This document shows, in pieces, positions 56,983-64,000 of a DNA stretch of 64,000 bases. The DNA comes from Arthrobacter sp. V1I7 (GTDB taxonomy: Bacteria; Actinomycetota; Actinomycetes; Actinomycetales; Micrococcaceae). The stretch's first letter is position 1. Each line of letters opens with the position of its first letter. The notes below the pieces were generated by a model. The model did not search any database and was not told the DNA's origin. It saw only the letters and a list, made by a program, of their open reading frames with translations. The position numbers and the translations under genes are program-made. The DNA lies in the NCBI RefSeq assembly GCF_030817015.1, contig NZ_JAUSYS010000001.1, positions 1,178,001 through 1,242,000 on the forward strand, read 5' to 3'.

Positions 56983-57888
56983 ATGACAGAGGGCCCCGGG
57001 CTGAGCCTTGCGGAGGCGGTCCGCGAAGCGACTGCCGTGCTGGCTGCCGCGGGCGTGCCCAGCCCGCGGGTCGACGCCGAAGTCCTCGCCGAGCACCTCC
57101 TCGGCGTCGGGCTCGGCCGGCTCCGCGTGCTGCTGCTGGGCGACACGCCGGCGCCGGAAGGCTACGCCGACCTCGTGGCCGAGCGCGCCCGGCGCACTCC
57201 GCTGCAGCACATTACCGGGGTGGCGCACTTCCGCTACCTGGAACTCGCTGTCGGCCCGGGGGTCTTCATTCCCCGCCCGGAAACCGAATCCGTGGTGCAG
57301 CTGGTGCTGGACTGGCTCAAAGACAGGCGCCGGCTGCCGGGGATGGCGCATCCCAAGGTCGTGGACCTGGGCACCGGATCCGGGGCCATCGCCGGTTCGA
57401 TCGCCCACGAGCTGCCGGGCGCCGAAGTCCACGCGGTGGAGTTCAGCGAGTTTGCCCACGCGTGGGCCGCAAAGAACCTGCTGCCCCTCGGCGTCTCCCT
57501 GGTCCGTGGCGATCTGCGCAATGCCCTCCCGGAGCACAATGGCAGCTTCGACGTCGTCGTCTCAAACCCCCCGTACATCCCGGCCGAAGCCATCCCGAAC
57601 GAGCCGGAAGTTGCGCTGCACGACCCGCCCGAGGCACTTTACGGCGGGGGAGCGGACGGCATGGAACTTCCGACGGCGGCGGCGGCTTCGGCCGCGCGGC
57701 TCCTGGCGCCAGGAGGCTACTTCGTGATGGAACACGCGGAAGTCCAGGCGGCCTGGATAGCCGGCATGCTGGAGCGCACCGGACTGTGGACCGATGTGGC
57801 CACCCACCTGGACCTCAACGGAAAGGAACGGGCCACGAGCGCGGTCCTCGCGCCCCGCGGCCCGGCGGACGGAGCAGCCCTGAAGTGA
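56983..57888 (+). CDS. prmC: Release factor glutamine methyltransferase
   Basis: PrmC methylates the GGQ glutamine of release factors. The 301-residue protein has an N-terminal helical domain, the SAM motif VVDLGTGSGAIAGSIA near residue 125 and the catalytic SNPPYIPAEAIP. I chose ATG 56983 because GGAAG lies at proper distance; the TTG at 56977 lies too close to it. It follows prfA and precedes tsaC, as in many actinobacteria. Confidence 0.94.
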   Translation: MTEGPGLSLAEAVREATAVLAAAGVPSPRVDAEVLAEHLLGVGLGRLRVLLLGDTPAPEGYADLVAERARRTPLQHITGVAHFRYLELAVGPGVFIPRPETESVVQLVLDWLKDRRRLPGMAHPKVVDLGTGSGAIAGSIAHELPGAEVHAVEFSEFAHAWAAKNLLPLGVSLVRGDLRNALPEHNGSFDVVVSNPPYIPAEAIPNEPEVALHDPPEALYGGGADGMELPTAAAASAARLLAPGGYFVMEHAEVQAAWIAGMLERTGLWTDVATHLDLNGKERATSAVLAPRGPADGAALK

Positions 57889-57903
57889 TGAAAGAATAGG
57901 GCA

Positions 57904-58626
57904 GTGACGACTAGCTACGATTGCACGGCAGCTGAGCAGCGCGCCGCAGGACTTGAGCACGCCCAGCGGGCCATCCGGGAACACAAATGCGTGGTTCTCC
58001 CCACCGATACCGTGTACGGGATCGCCGCCGACGCCTTTTCACCCGTGGCCGTGACCCTGCTGCTTGCGTCCAAAGGCCGGAGCCGGAAGATGCCGCCGCC
58101 GGTGCTGATCCCCAGGCTCAACGCCCTCGACGGACTCGCCACCGACGTACCGGCGGAGGCCCGGCGCCTCGCCGAAGCCTTCTGGCCGGGCGGCCTGACC
58201 CTGATCCTGCACGCCCAGCCCTCGCTGGACTGGGATCTCGGGGAGACCAAGGGCACCGTGGCGCTGCGGATCCCCGCCGATGACGTCGCCCGGGACCTCC
58301 TGACCATCACCGGACCGCTGGCCGTCTCCTCCGCGAACCGCACCGGTCATCCAGCAGCGCAGACCGCAGCCGAGGCGGAAGCGCAGCTCGCCGAGTCCGT
58401 CGAGGTTTACCTGGAAGACGGGCGCCGGCCCGTGGAGGGTCCAGAGGCCCTGCCGTCCACCATCATCGACGCCACCGCCCTGCCGCTGCGGGTGGTCCGC
58501 CAGGGCGCCATCAGCCTGGAACGCCTGCGGGACGTGGTCCCCGGACTGCTGGACGTGGACGGCAACGCCCCGGCCGGCCCGGACCACGACCCGGCAGGAT
58601 CCGGCGAACCCGCCGGGACGGCGTGA
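57904..58626 (+). CDS. tsaC: L-threonylcarbamoyladenylate synthase
   Basis: This enzyme (TsaC/Sua5/YwlC family) makes threonylcarbamoyl-AMP for the t6A modification of tRNAs that read ANN codons. The 240-residue protein has the YrdC fold with VVLPTDTVYGIAADAF, KGRSRKMPPPVLIP, FWPGGLTLILHA, RIPADDVARDLL and the SSANRTGHPA motif. The start is GTG. The C-terminal 20 residues are Asp/Pro/Gly-rich and probably disordered. The next gene overlaps its stop (GTGA). Confidence 0.93.
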   Translation: MTTSYDCTAAEQRAAGLEHAQRAIREHKCVVLPTDTVYGIAADAFSPVAVTLLLASKGRSRKMPPPVLIPRLNALDGLATDVPAEARRLAEAFWPGGLTLILHAQPSLDWDLGETKGTVALRIPADDVARDLLTITGPLAVSSANRTGHPAAQTAAEAEAQLAESVEVYLEDGRRPVEGPEALPSTIIDATALPLRVVRQGAISLERLRDVVPGLLDVDGNAPAGPDHDPAGSGEPAGTA

Positions 58627-59396
58627 CCGTTCCGCGTCAGCACGTCCCTTTCCTGGAGGTGGACGCGACGCCAGTGACCGTTAACGAACTGACGGACGTC
58701 CTCGACGGGTTCATCGCCGAGGGCGGCACTAGGACCATCGTGGGCCACAACCTGCACAGCGTGACCCTGCTGCATTCCGATGACGGATTCCGTTCCTTCT
58801 ACCAGCAGAGCGATGTGGTTCTCATCGATGGCGCCCCGGTGTTGTGGCTCTGGGCCAAGAGCCTGGAAGGCGATGGCGCCAAGGAACGCTCGATGGACTA
58901 CCGGCTGGGCTCCACCGACTGGATTCCCGCGCTGGCGAAGGTCAAAGGTCTTAAGCGTCTCGCCGTAATCGGTGCCGGCAGCCAGGCCAACGCCCAGGCC
59001 GTGGCGCGGCTCCAGGACATCGTCCCCCAGGCGCAGGTGGATGGAATGCCCGGCGAGGGCTGGAACGCCGAGCTGGAAGCCCGGGCCGTCGCCTGGCTGG
59101 GAGAGCTGCGCCCGCAGCTGGTGCTGCTGGGACTCGGGATGCCGCTGCAGGAACATGTGCTGCAGCGCAACCTGGCCTCGCTGCCGCCGGCGGTCTACTG
59201 CACCGTGGGCGGAGCCATTGAGCAGATCGCGGGGATCCAGAAACTGGCCCCGCGATGGATCGGCCGCCTCGGACTTGAGTGGGCCTGGCGCCTTCTGCTG
59301 GACCCGAAGCGGGTGGCGTATCGGGTCTTCGGCGAACCCTGGGTGCTGATGGGGCTGCTGATCCGGCGGCGGCTACGCCAGCGCCGGCAGCGCTAG
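58623..59396 (+). CDS. WecG/TagA/CpsF family glycosyltransferase
   Basis: The 257-residue protein belongs to the GT26 family, which adds N-acetylmannosamine or related sugars to undecaprenyl-linked GlcNAc in making wall or capsule polymers. Visible motifs are GHNLHSVTLLHSDDGF, VVLIDGAPVLWLW (the conserved Asp), the mid-region GAGSQANAQAV, and LVLLGLGMPLQEH. It lies between tsaC and a WecA-like enzyme that would make its lipid-linked acceptor. Its TAG stop overlaps the stop of the convergent glycosyltransferase gene. Confidence 0.85.
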   Translation: MTVPRQHVPFLEVDATPVTVNELTDVLDGFIAEGGTRTIVGHNLHSVTLLHSDDGFRSFYQQSDVVLIDGAPVLWLWAKSLEGDGAKERSMDYRLGSTDWIPALAKVKGLKRLAVIGAGSQANAQAVARLQDIVPQAQVDGMPGEGWNAELEARAVAWLGELRPQLVLLGLGMPLQEHVLQRNLASLPPAVYCTVGGAIEQIAGIQKLAPRWIGRLGLEWAWRLLLDPKRVAYRVFGEPWVLMGLLIRRRLRQRRQR

Positions 59397-60289
59397 AACT
59401 TCTGGTCCTCGAGGGGGCCGAAGCCCTTGCCGCGGAGGCCGGTGGAAAAGGCCCGGAACCAGCCGGCCAGCCCGCGGAAGTCGCCGCGGCGCAGGAAATA
59501 CCCGAGGTACCCGCCCACATCGGCGACGAGGGACTTGACCCGGAAATAGCGGCGGATGAGGTACCCGCGGTTGCGGTAATAGTAGTAGCGCTTGAAGGCG
59601 GTCTCCGGGACGATCACATGCCATCTGGCGCCGAAGACATGCTTGGTCTCCGAAAATGCGTGCGGGTGCGTGATGGCCGCCGTCGTCACGGTCCCGAAGC
59701 GGATGCCGGCCTTGCGCAGCCGGATCGTGAAATCCACTTCGTCGCCGCGGATGAAGAGGCGCATATCGGGCAGTCCGACCTTGAAGAAAACGTCGGAGCG
59801 GATCAGGGCGCCGTTGAAGAAGTGTCCGTCATCCGGGAGGAAGCCGACCTTTTCCAGTTCGGCCCGCTCATGCGTGACCTTGCCGTCCAGGCGGAAGAAG
59901 AAGGACAGCCGGTCCGGGTGCCCGGGGGCCACCACCAGCGGGACAACGGCGTCGAGGTTCCGGGCTTCGGCTTCACGGAGCAGCGTGGCGAGGCACTCCG
60001 CGTCGGCGGGTTCGGCGTCGTCGTCCATCATCCAGATCCAGTCAGCTCCGCTGGCGACCGCCTTGAGGACCGCGAGGGAAAAGCCGCCCGCCCCGCCGAG
60101 GTTCGCTTCGCTCCTGACATAGTCCACGTTGCCGTGCCCTTCGGCGACGTCCTTGGCGGGCGCCGTGCCGCTGTCGACGAGGCAAATGGAGCGCACCGGA
60201 GCCGTCTGGTTGTTGATGGCGTTCAGCAGAACGGCCAGCTCCCGGGGACGGTCAAACGTCACGGCAGCAACTGCAACCGACTGGGTCAT
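59393..60289 (-). CDS. Glycosyltransferase family 2 (GlfT1-like)
   Basis: The 298-residue GT-A transferase has TFDRPRELAVLLNAINNQT near the N-terminus, the DxD-type metal motif in WIWMMDDDAEP near residue 84 and the family segment RLFIRGDEVDFTIRL with the catalytic acid. The pattern and length resemble the actinobacterial galactofuranosyltransferase GlfT1 and rhamnosyltransferases, so it likely acts in cell-wall polysaccharide synthesis. The start at 60289 has AAAGGAC upstream. Substrate is not certain. Confidence 0.83.
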   Translation of the reverse strand: MTQSVAVAAVTFDRPRELAVLLNAINNQTAPVRSICLVDSGTAPAKDVAEGHGNVDYVRSEANLGGAGGFSLAVLKAVASGADWIWMMDDDAEPADAECLATLLREAEARNLDAVVPLVVAPGHPDRLSFFFRLDGKVTHERAELEKVGFLPDDGHFFNGALIRSDVFFKVGLPDMRLFIRGDEVDFTIRLRKAGIRFGTVTTAAITHPHAFSETKHVFGARWHVIVPETAFKRYYYYRNRGYLIRRYFRVKSLVADVGGYLGYFLRRGDFRGLAGWFRAFSTGLRGKGFGPLEDQKF

Positions 60290-60585
60290 CGCGGGGGTCC
60301 TTTCAGCGGGCCGTATGTGGTTTTCCCGCCGGCGATGGGCCGTGTGACGCGAAGACAGGTGGCCGTTGGCATTAGTATCTTGACTAGAGTCCACTGTAAT
60401 ACAGCCCTGTCAGGCACTACGCACTGCCTGCCCTGAGCACGGCGACGGAGAAGTTTCATTTACCGAAAGACACATCCACGGCAAGTTGCGCCACCCCTCT
60501 CCCCATACCCGCTACGGACACCGTGGCTGCGGAATGTGCAGCCGGGTGTCGCTTGCGCTGACATCCTCGGGCAGGTGGCTTCCCG

Positions 60586-61719
60586 GTGATCATGTACCTG
60601 CTCATGATGCTGACGGCGGCGGCAGTAAGCTATGCGGCGACGTGGGGCGCCCGGCTAGTCGGCAACAGGCTGGAGGTGTTCTCGCCCATCCGCAGCCGCG
60701 ATATGCATTCCACCCCGATCTCCCGGCTCGGCGGCCTGGGCATCTTCGTCGGCGCCCTGGTGGCACTGGTGGTGGCCAGCCAGTCCTTCTTCGTGAAGGA
60801 CATCTTCCGCGGCAACGATTCGCCGTGGGGGGTGCTGGCCGGTGCAGCCGTGATCGTTGTGGTTGGCCTTGCCGACGACCTGGTTGACCTGCGCTGGTGG
60901 GTAAAACTGATCGGCCAGGGCGTGGCCGGCACCGTGGTCGCCGTCTGGGGTGTCCGCGTTTCGATTGTTCCCTTCATTCCGGAACCGATCGTGATTGAGA
61001 ATGAAGGGGCCAGCATCGTGCTCACGGCCGGACTCATTGTCGTCACCATGAACGCGTTCAACTTCATTGACGGGCTCGACGGACTTGCCGCTGGTGTGGC
61101 GATCATCGGGGGTGCAGCCTTCTTCCTCACGGCCTATTGGGTGCACCGGACCGCCGATATCCTGGATCGCTCCGACCTCGCAACCCTCCTGACAGCGATT
61201 GTGGTGGGCAGCTGTCTCGGGTTCCTGCCGCACAACTGGTTTCCGGCGAAGATCTTCATGGGCGACTCGGGCGCCATGCTGATCGGCTTGCTCCTGGCGT
61301 CAGCCGGCATCGTCTCCACCGGGCAGATCACCTCCGGGCTCTACGACCGGGTTAACGGCATCCCCACAATCATTCCGATCCTGTTGCCTTTCGCGGTCCT
61401 CTTCCTTCCGATCCTGGACCTGTGCCTCGCCGTGGTCCGGCGAACTGCCGTGGGCCGTTCGCCCTGGTCCGCTGACCGGGGACATCTGCACCACAAACTG
61501 TTGGACATCGGATACTCGCACCGCAGCGCTGTAGTGCTCATGTACCTGTGGACCTGCGTGCTTGCCTTCGGCGGTCTGGCCTTCGTGGTCTACCCGTGGC
61601 AAATCGTGCTGGCCGTAGACTTGGCGGCCACCGCAATCATGGCTGTTGTGACCGCGTGGCCCTACCTCCACAACAAGGCGCCGGGACGCGGTCCCCGCTC
61701 TGCGGCGGAAGTGGAATGA
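60586..61719 (+). CDS. WecA-like undecaprenyl-phosphate sugar-1-phosphate transferase
   Basis: The 377-residue membrane protein of the MraY/WecA family has about ten helices, the cytosolic Asp-rich motif ADDLVDLRW, the catalytic NAFNFIDGLDGLAAG, and FMGDSGAMLIGLLLA, plus the HLHHKLLDIGYSHR His motif of WecA/TagO. It should link GlcNAc-1-phosphate to undecaprenyl phosphate, starting a wall polymer. The GTG start at 60586 has AGGTGG upstream. It would supply the lipid acceptor for the WecG-like enzyme 1.2 kb away. Intergenic DNA upstream (296 nt) shows no clear element. Confidence 0.9.
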   Translation: MIMYLLMMLTAAAVSYAATWGARLVGNRLEVFSPIRSRDMHSTPISRLGGLGIFVGALVALVVASQSFFVKDIFRGNDSPWGVLAGAAVIVVVGLADDLVDLRWWVKLIGQGVAGTVVAVWGVRVSIVPFIPEPIVIENEGASIVLTAGLIVVTMNAFNFIDGLDGLAAGVAIIGGAAFFLTAYWVHRTADILDRSDLATLLTAIVVGSCLGFLPHNWFPAKIFMGDSGAMLIGLLLASAGIVSTGQITSGLYDRVNGIPTIIPILLPFAVLFLPILDLCLAVVRRTAVGRSPWSADRGHLHHKLLDIGYSHRSAVVLMYLWTCVLAFGGLAFVVYPWQIVLAVDLAATAIMAVVTAWPYLHNKAPGRGPRSAAEVE

Positions 61720-61842
61720 CCCCCGCCGGCCCACGTTCCGAATAATTTCTATCTCATGTAGAATTCATGTGCGGCTTACCGCCGCACCGCTGCCTCCGGC
61801 ATTCCGCCCTGCCAGCACCAACCCTGCGACGATTGGGATCTC

Positions 61843-62328
61843 ATGACCTCCAACGCCGGTTCCGGACGCCCGTCCGGTAACGGACCCGTTGGCGTCTCGG
61901 GTCCCACAAAGTCCTTGTGGTTGCGGCTGCTGGTCCTGAGCTCGGCGGCAGCAGGCGGCGCACTACTGCTCGCAGGGGTGGCCGCACTCCTGGTCGAAGG
62001 CACGCCGGCCGCGCTTTCGTGCCTGTTCGGTGGAGCCCTGGTGATGGCATTTTTCGCGATCAGCCTGCTTGTCGGCCACTTTGCCGGCCGCAACAACCCG
62101 TCCGGCGCCATCGGCCTGTTCGTGGCTACCTATTTCATCAAGGTCGTCGGCTTTGCCGTGGTCCTTTTCGCAATCGGTGCCCCGGCATGGTTGAACGGCG
62201 CGTGGTTCCTGGCCGGCGCCGTCGTGGCCGTAGTGCTATGGCAGGCCGCCGAGGTCTACGGCTTCAGCAAAGCCCGGCTTCAGATCTATAACGACCCCGA
62301 GAGCACAGAAGGCGGCACCAATGTTTAG
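61843..62328 (+). CDS. atpI: ATP synthase protein I (AtpI-like)
   Basis: The 161-residue membrane protein has four helices (about residues 25-150), with the pattern FVATYFIKVVGFAVVLFAIG and AEVYGFSKARLQIYND at the end. It opens the ATP synthase operon, the normal place for AtpI, which aids assembly of the c-ring or Mg2+ supply. A promoter-like -10 TAGAAT lies about 80 nt upstream. The next gene starts 8 nt before its stop codon, so translation is coupled. Confidence 0.82.
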   Translation: MTSNAGSGRPSGNGPVGVSGPTKSLWLRLLVLSSAAAGGALLLAGVAALLVEGTPAALSCLFGGALVMAFFAISLLVGHFAGRNNPSGAIGLFVATYFIKVVGFAVVLFAIGAPAWLNGAWFLAGAVVAVVLWQAAEVYGFSKARLQIYNDPESTEGGTNV

Positions 62329-62659
62329 CCGCAAAGACGGACGCAGACGCATTAACAAGGCTGCCGCAACCCCCCGAACTACCGCCGGTGCCCCCGGTGT
62401 ATCCGAGAACGGCAGGGACGGCGGATACAACGCCGGAATCGCCGTCTTTAGCTACATTGTTGGCGGAATCATGGTCTGGAGTTTGATAGGGTGGGGTCTG
62501 GATAATCTGTGGGGAACCCGCTGGATTGTGCTCGCAGGCGCTCTGCTTGGAGCCGCGGGAGGGTTCTATCTTTCTCATATGCACGGCCTCACCAGTTCGG
62601 GTAATTCCGCTGGCGGGGACACTGCTGCACGTGGCCCGTCCCAGGACGAGGATCAGTAA
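62321..62659 (+). CDS. AtpZ/AtpI family protein
   Basis: The 112-residue protein has two membrane helices (about 42-62 and 70-90) with the motif GGIMVWSLIGWGLDNLWGTRW, typical of the AtpZ group, and a polar Gly/Ser/Asp-rich tail. AtpZ with AtpI has been described as a Mg2+ or Ca2+ transporter and assembly helper for F-type ATP synthase. It lies between atpI and atpB and overlaps atpI. Confidence 0.82.
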   Translation: MFSRKDGRRRINKAAATPRTTAGAPGVSENGRDGGYNAGIAVFSYIVGGIMVWSLIGWGLDNLWGTRWIVLAGALLGAAGGFYLSHMHGLTSSGNSAGGDTAARGPSQDEDQ

Positions 62660-62750
62660 TGCCAAATAATTTCACATGGGGAGATGCGGACCGTAAAGTC
62701 GCCGCTCCTCTACCAACGCCCAATGATGGACACTGCAGAGAGGAAACGCG

Positions 62751-63551
62751 TTGATCGCGCTTGCGCTCCCGGCCCAAGATTCAGGACCTTTTACGCCTCC
62801 TGGAATTGATGAAATGCACCTGCCGGCAATCCTGCCGTGGGGGGCGGCCGACGGATTCTCCAAGCAGATGCTGCTGGTAATCCTGTCGGTCGTTATTATC
62901 GCCACATTCTTTCTGCTAGCTGCCCGTAAGCAGCAGCTTGTTCCCGGCAAACTGCAGTTCGCAGGCGAGATGGCCTATGGCTTCGTCCGCAACAGCATCG
63001 CCAAGGACATCATCGGCGGCCGGGACTTCATGAAGTATGTCCCGCTGCTGTTCAGCCTCTTCTTCTTCATCCTGGTGAACAACATCTACGGCGCGATCCC
63101 CGTGATCCAGCTGCCGAGCTTCTCGCACGTCGGCGGCGCCTATGTGCTGGCCGCGATCGTGTACATCACCTGGATCGCCATCGGCATCAAGAAGAACGGA
63201 CTGAAGTACTTCAAGCTGGCCACCGTGCCGTCCGGAGTGCCGGTCTACATCCTCCCGATCGTCATCCCGATCGAGATCATCTCAAACTTCCTGGTCCGCC
63301 CCGTAACGCACAGCCTCCGTCTGTTCGCGACCATGCTGGCCGGCCACCTGATCGTGATGATCGCCGGTTCCGGCATCGAGTTCCTCGTGATGCAGGAGAA
63401 CCTGCTCCTCAAGGGCACGTCGGTCCTCGTGCTCGTCGGTGCGATCGCCATGTACATGCTGGAGGCGCTGATCATGGCGCTCCAGGCCTACGTCTTCACG
63501 CTGCTGACCGCCATCTACATCGAAGGCGCTTTGCACGCGGAAAGCCACTAG
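62751..63551 (+). CDS. atpB: ATP synthase F0 subunit a
   Basis: Subunit a forms the two proton half-channels. The 266-residue protein has six helices, the essential arginine in THSLRLFATMLAGHLIVM (helix 5) and the helix-6 Gln in MALQAYVFTLLTAIYIEGAL. The start is TTG with GAGAGGAA upstream; it is followed by the c-subunit gene after 78 nt. Confidence 0.95.
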   Translation: MIALALPAQDSGPFTPPGIDEMHLPAILPWGAADGFSKQMLLVILSVVIIATFFLLAARKQQLVPGKLQFAGEMAYGFVRNSIAKDIIGGRDFMKYVPLLFSLFFFILVNNIYGAIPVIQLPSFSHVGGAYVLAAIVYITWIAIGIKKNGLKYFKLATVPSGVPVYILPIVIPIEIISNFLVRPVTHSLRLFATMLAGHLIVMIAGSGIEFLVMQENLLLKGTSVLVLVGAIAMYMLEALIMALQAYVFTLLTAIYIEGALHAESH

Positions 63552-63629
63552 GCTCCCACAAACTTCCCCTTGCGGGGATGAAGCAAACCAAACGACCTGC
63601 CACATGGATGGCATCTTGAAAGGAAAAAA

Positions 63630-63833
63630 ATGGAAGGCAATCTCAACCTCGTAGGTTACGGTCTGTCCGCAATCGGCGGTGGTATCGGTGTTGGTCTCGT
63701 GTTCGCCGCTTACATCAACGGCGTCGCACGTCAGCCGGAAGCACAGCGTGTGCTTCAGCCGATCGCATTCCTCGGCCTCGCGCTGACTGAAGCCCTCGCC
63801 ATCCTCGGCCTGGTCTTCGCTTTCGTTCTCTAG
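63630..63833 (+). CDS. atpE: ATP synthase F0 subunit c
   Basis: Subunit c forms the rotor ring. The 67-residue hairpin has the Gly-rich first helix ([24 protein letters not shown]), the polar loop RQPE and the proton-binding Glu in [13 protein letters not shown] (about residue 54) instead of Asp. AAAGGAAAAAA lies before the ATG. A short form such as this is not exported. Confidence 0.96.
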   Translation: MEGNLNLVGYGLSAIGGGIGVGLVFAAYINGVARQPEAQRVLQPIAFLGLALTEALAILGLVFAFVL

Positions 63834-63888
63834 TCTGAACTTCAGAACAAGCGAACATCCAGAACCGAGTAGATAGGACGGGTGAATT

Positions 63889-64000
63889 ATGAATCAGACG
63901 ATCATCTCAGCCGCCACTGAGGGCACCAACCCTCTGGTTCCCAATGTCTGGGAAATGGGCGTCGTCCTCGCCGGCTTTGCTGTCCTCATGTACATCGTGG
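63889..64000 (+). CDS. atpF: ATP synthase F0 subunit b (cut off by the window end)
   Basis: The last 112 nt encode the first 37 residues (MNQTIISAATEGTNPLVPNVWEM, then a hydrophobic stretch GVVLAGFAVLMYIV) of the peripheral-stalk subunit b. The order a, c, b and the N-terminal pattern NPL-x-P-x-x-xE identify it. AGGACGGG lies before the ATG. The rest lies outside the window. Confidence 0.9.
   Translation, partial: MNQTIISAATEGTNPLVPNVWEMGVVLAGFAVLMYIV

Overview
The window is about 64 kb of high-GC chromosomal DNA from an actinobacterium, most likely a member of the Micrococcaceae close to Arthrobacter or Pseudarthrobacter. Supporting signs are a 2-oxoglutarate decarboxylase of the fused E2/E1 type (Kgd), a SigR/RsrA-type thiol-stress sigma and anti-sigma pair, the 24-residue ribosomal protein bL37, a GuaB1-family enzyme, a SAM-IV-like riboswitch, a DUF222/HNH gene, many GTG and TTG starts, and many leaderless start regions with TANNNT 6-7 nt before the start codon. 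I see no insertion sequence, prophage, integrase or CRISPR array, and the region reads as core chromosome with a few accessory genes.

Layout. 0-7 kb: the end of smpB, tmRNA behind a SigR-type promoter, a DUF6492 protein, two CrcB fluoride channels coupled to a DtxR/MntR-type regulator, a methyltransferase, and a class V aminotransferase that is broken by a frameshift and preceded by the riboswitch. 7-12.5 kb (minus strand): hemA, hisN, rsgA, aroA and a DoxX protein. 12.5-16.4 kb: sigR with its anti-sigma gene, bL37, a PadR regulator with a DUF4097 protein, and an SGNH-like protein. 16.4-25 kb: kgd, guaB1 and two CNNM/CorC-type membrane proteins. 25-28.3 kb: the znuACB zinc importer with a Zur-type repressor. 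28.3-34.4 kb: an MBL hydrolase, a divergent cysteine desulfhydrase/sulfurtransferase pair, a degenerate HNH gene, an alcohol dehydrogenase and a HIT protein. 34.5-43.2 kb: hrpA, a GlxA-type regulator, an emfourin and M4 protease pair, an SRPBCC protein, a second-type YidC and tRNA-Arg(CCG). 43.3-46.2 kb: a three-gene flavin electron-transfer cluster. 46.4-64 kb: argS, lysA, hom, thrC, thrB, rho, prfA, prmC, tsaC, envelope glycosyltransferases, a WecA-like enzyme and the start of the ATP synthase operon.

How the parts fit together. Perfect GGAAT-N18-GTT matches lie in front of both ssrA and sigR, which ties ribosome rescue to the thiol-stress sigma factor encoded 12 kb away and suggests that sigR is autoregulated. 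Sulfur chemistry recurs: a SAM riboswitch on the aminotransferase, and Cds1 with a rhodanese back to back. Metal homeostasis recurs as well: the MntR-like regulator, Znu/Zur, and the CNNM proteins behind a long leader. The most system-like accessory locus joins an RnfD-like membrane domain fused to a ferredoxin-reductase module, an ApbE flavin transferase and a small FMN-binding lipoprotein, and probably moves electrons across the membrane.

Two genes (the aminotransferase and the HNH gene) are broken at or near G/C homopolymers, so single-base sequencing errors should be excluded before either is called a pseudogene.
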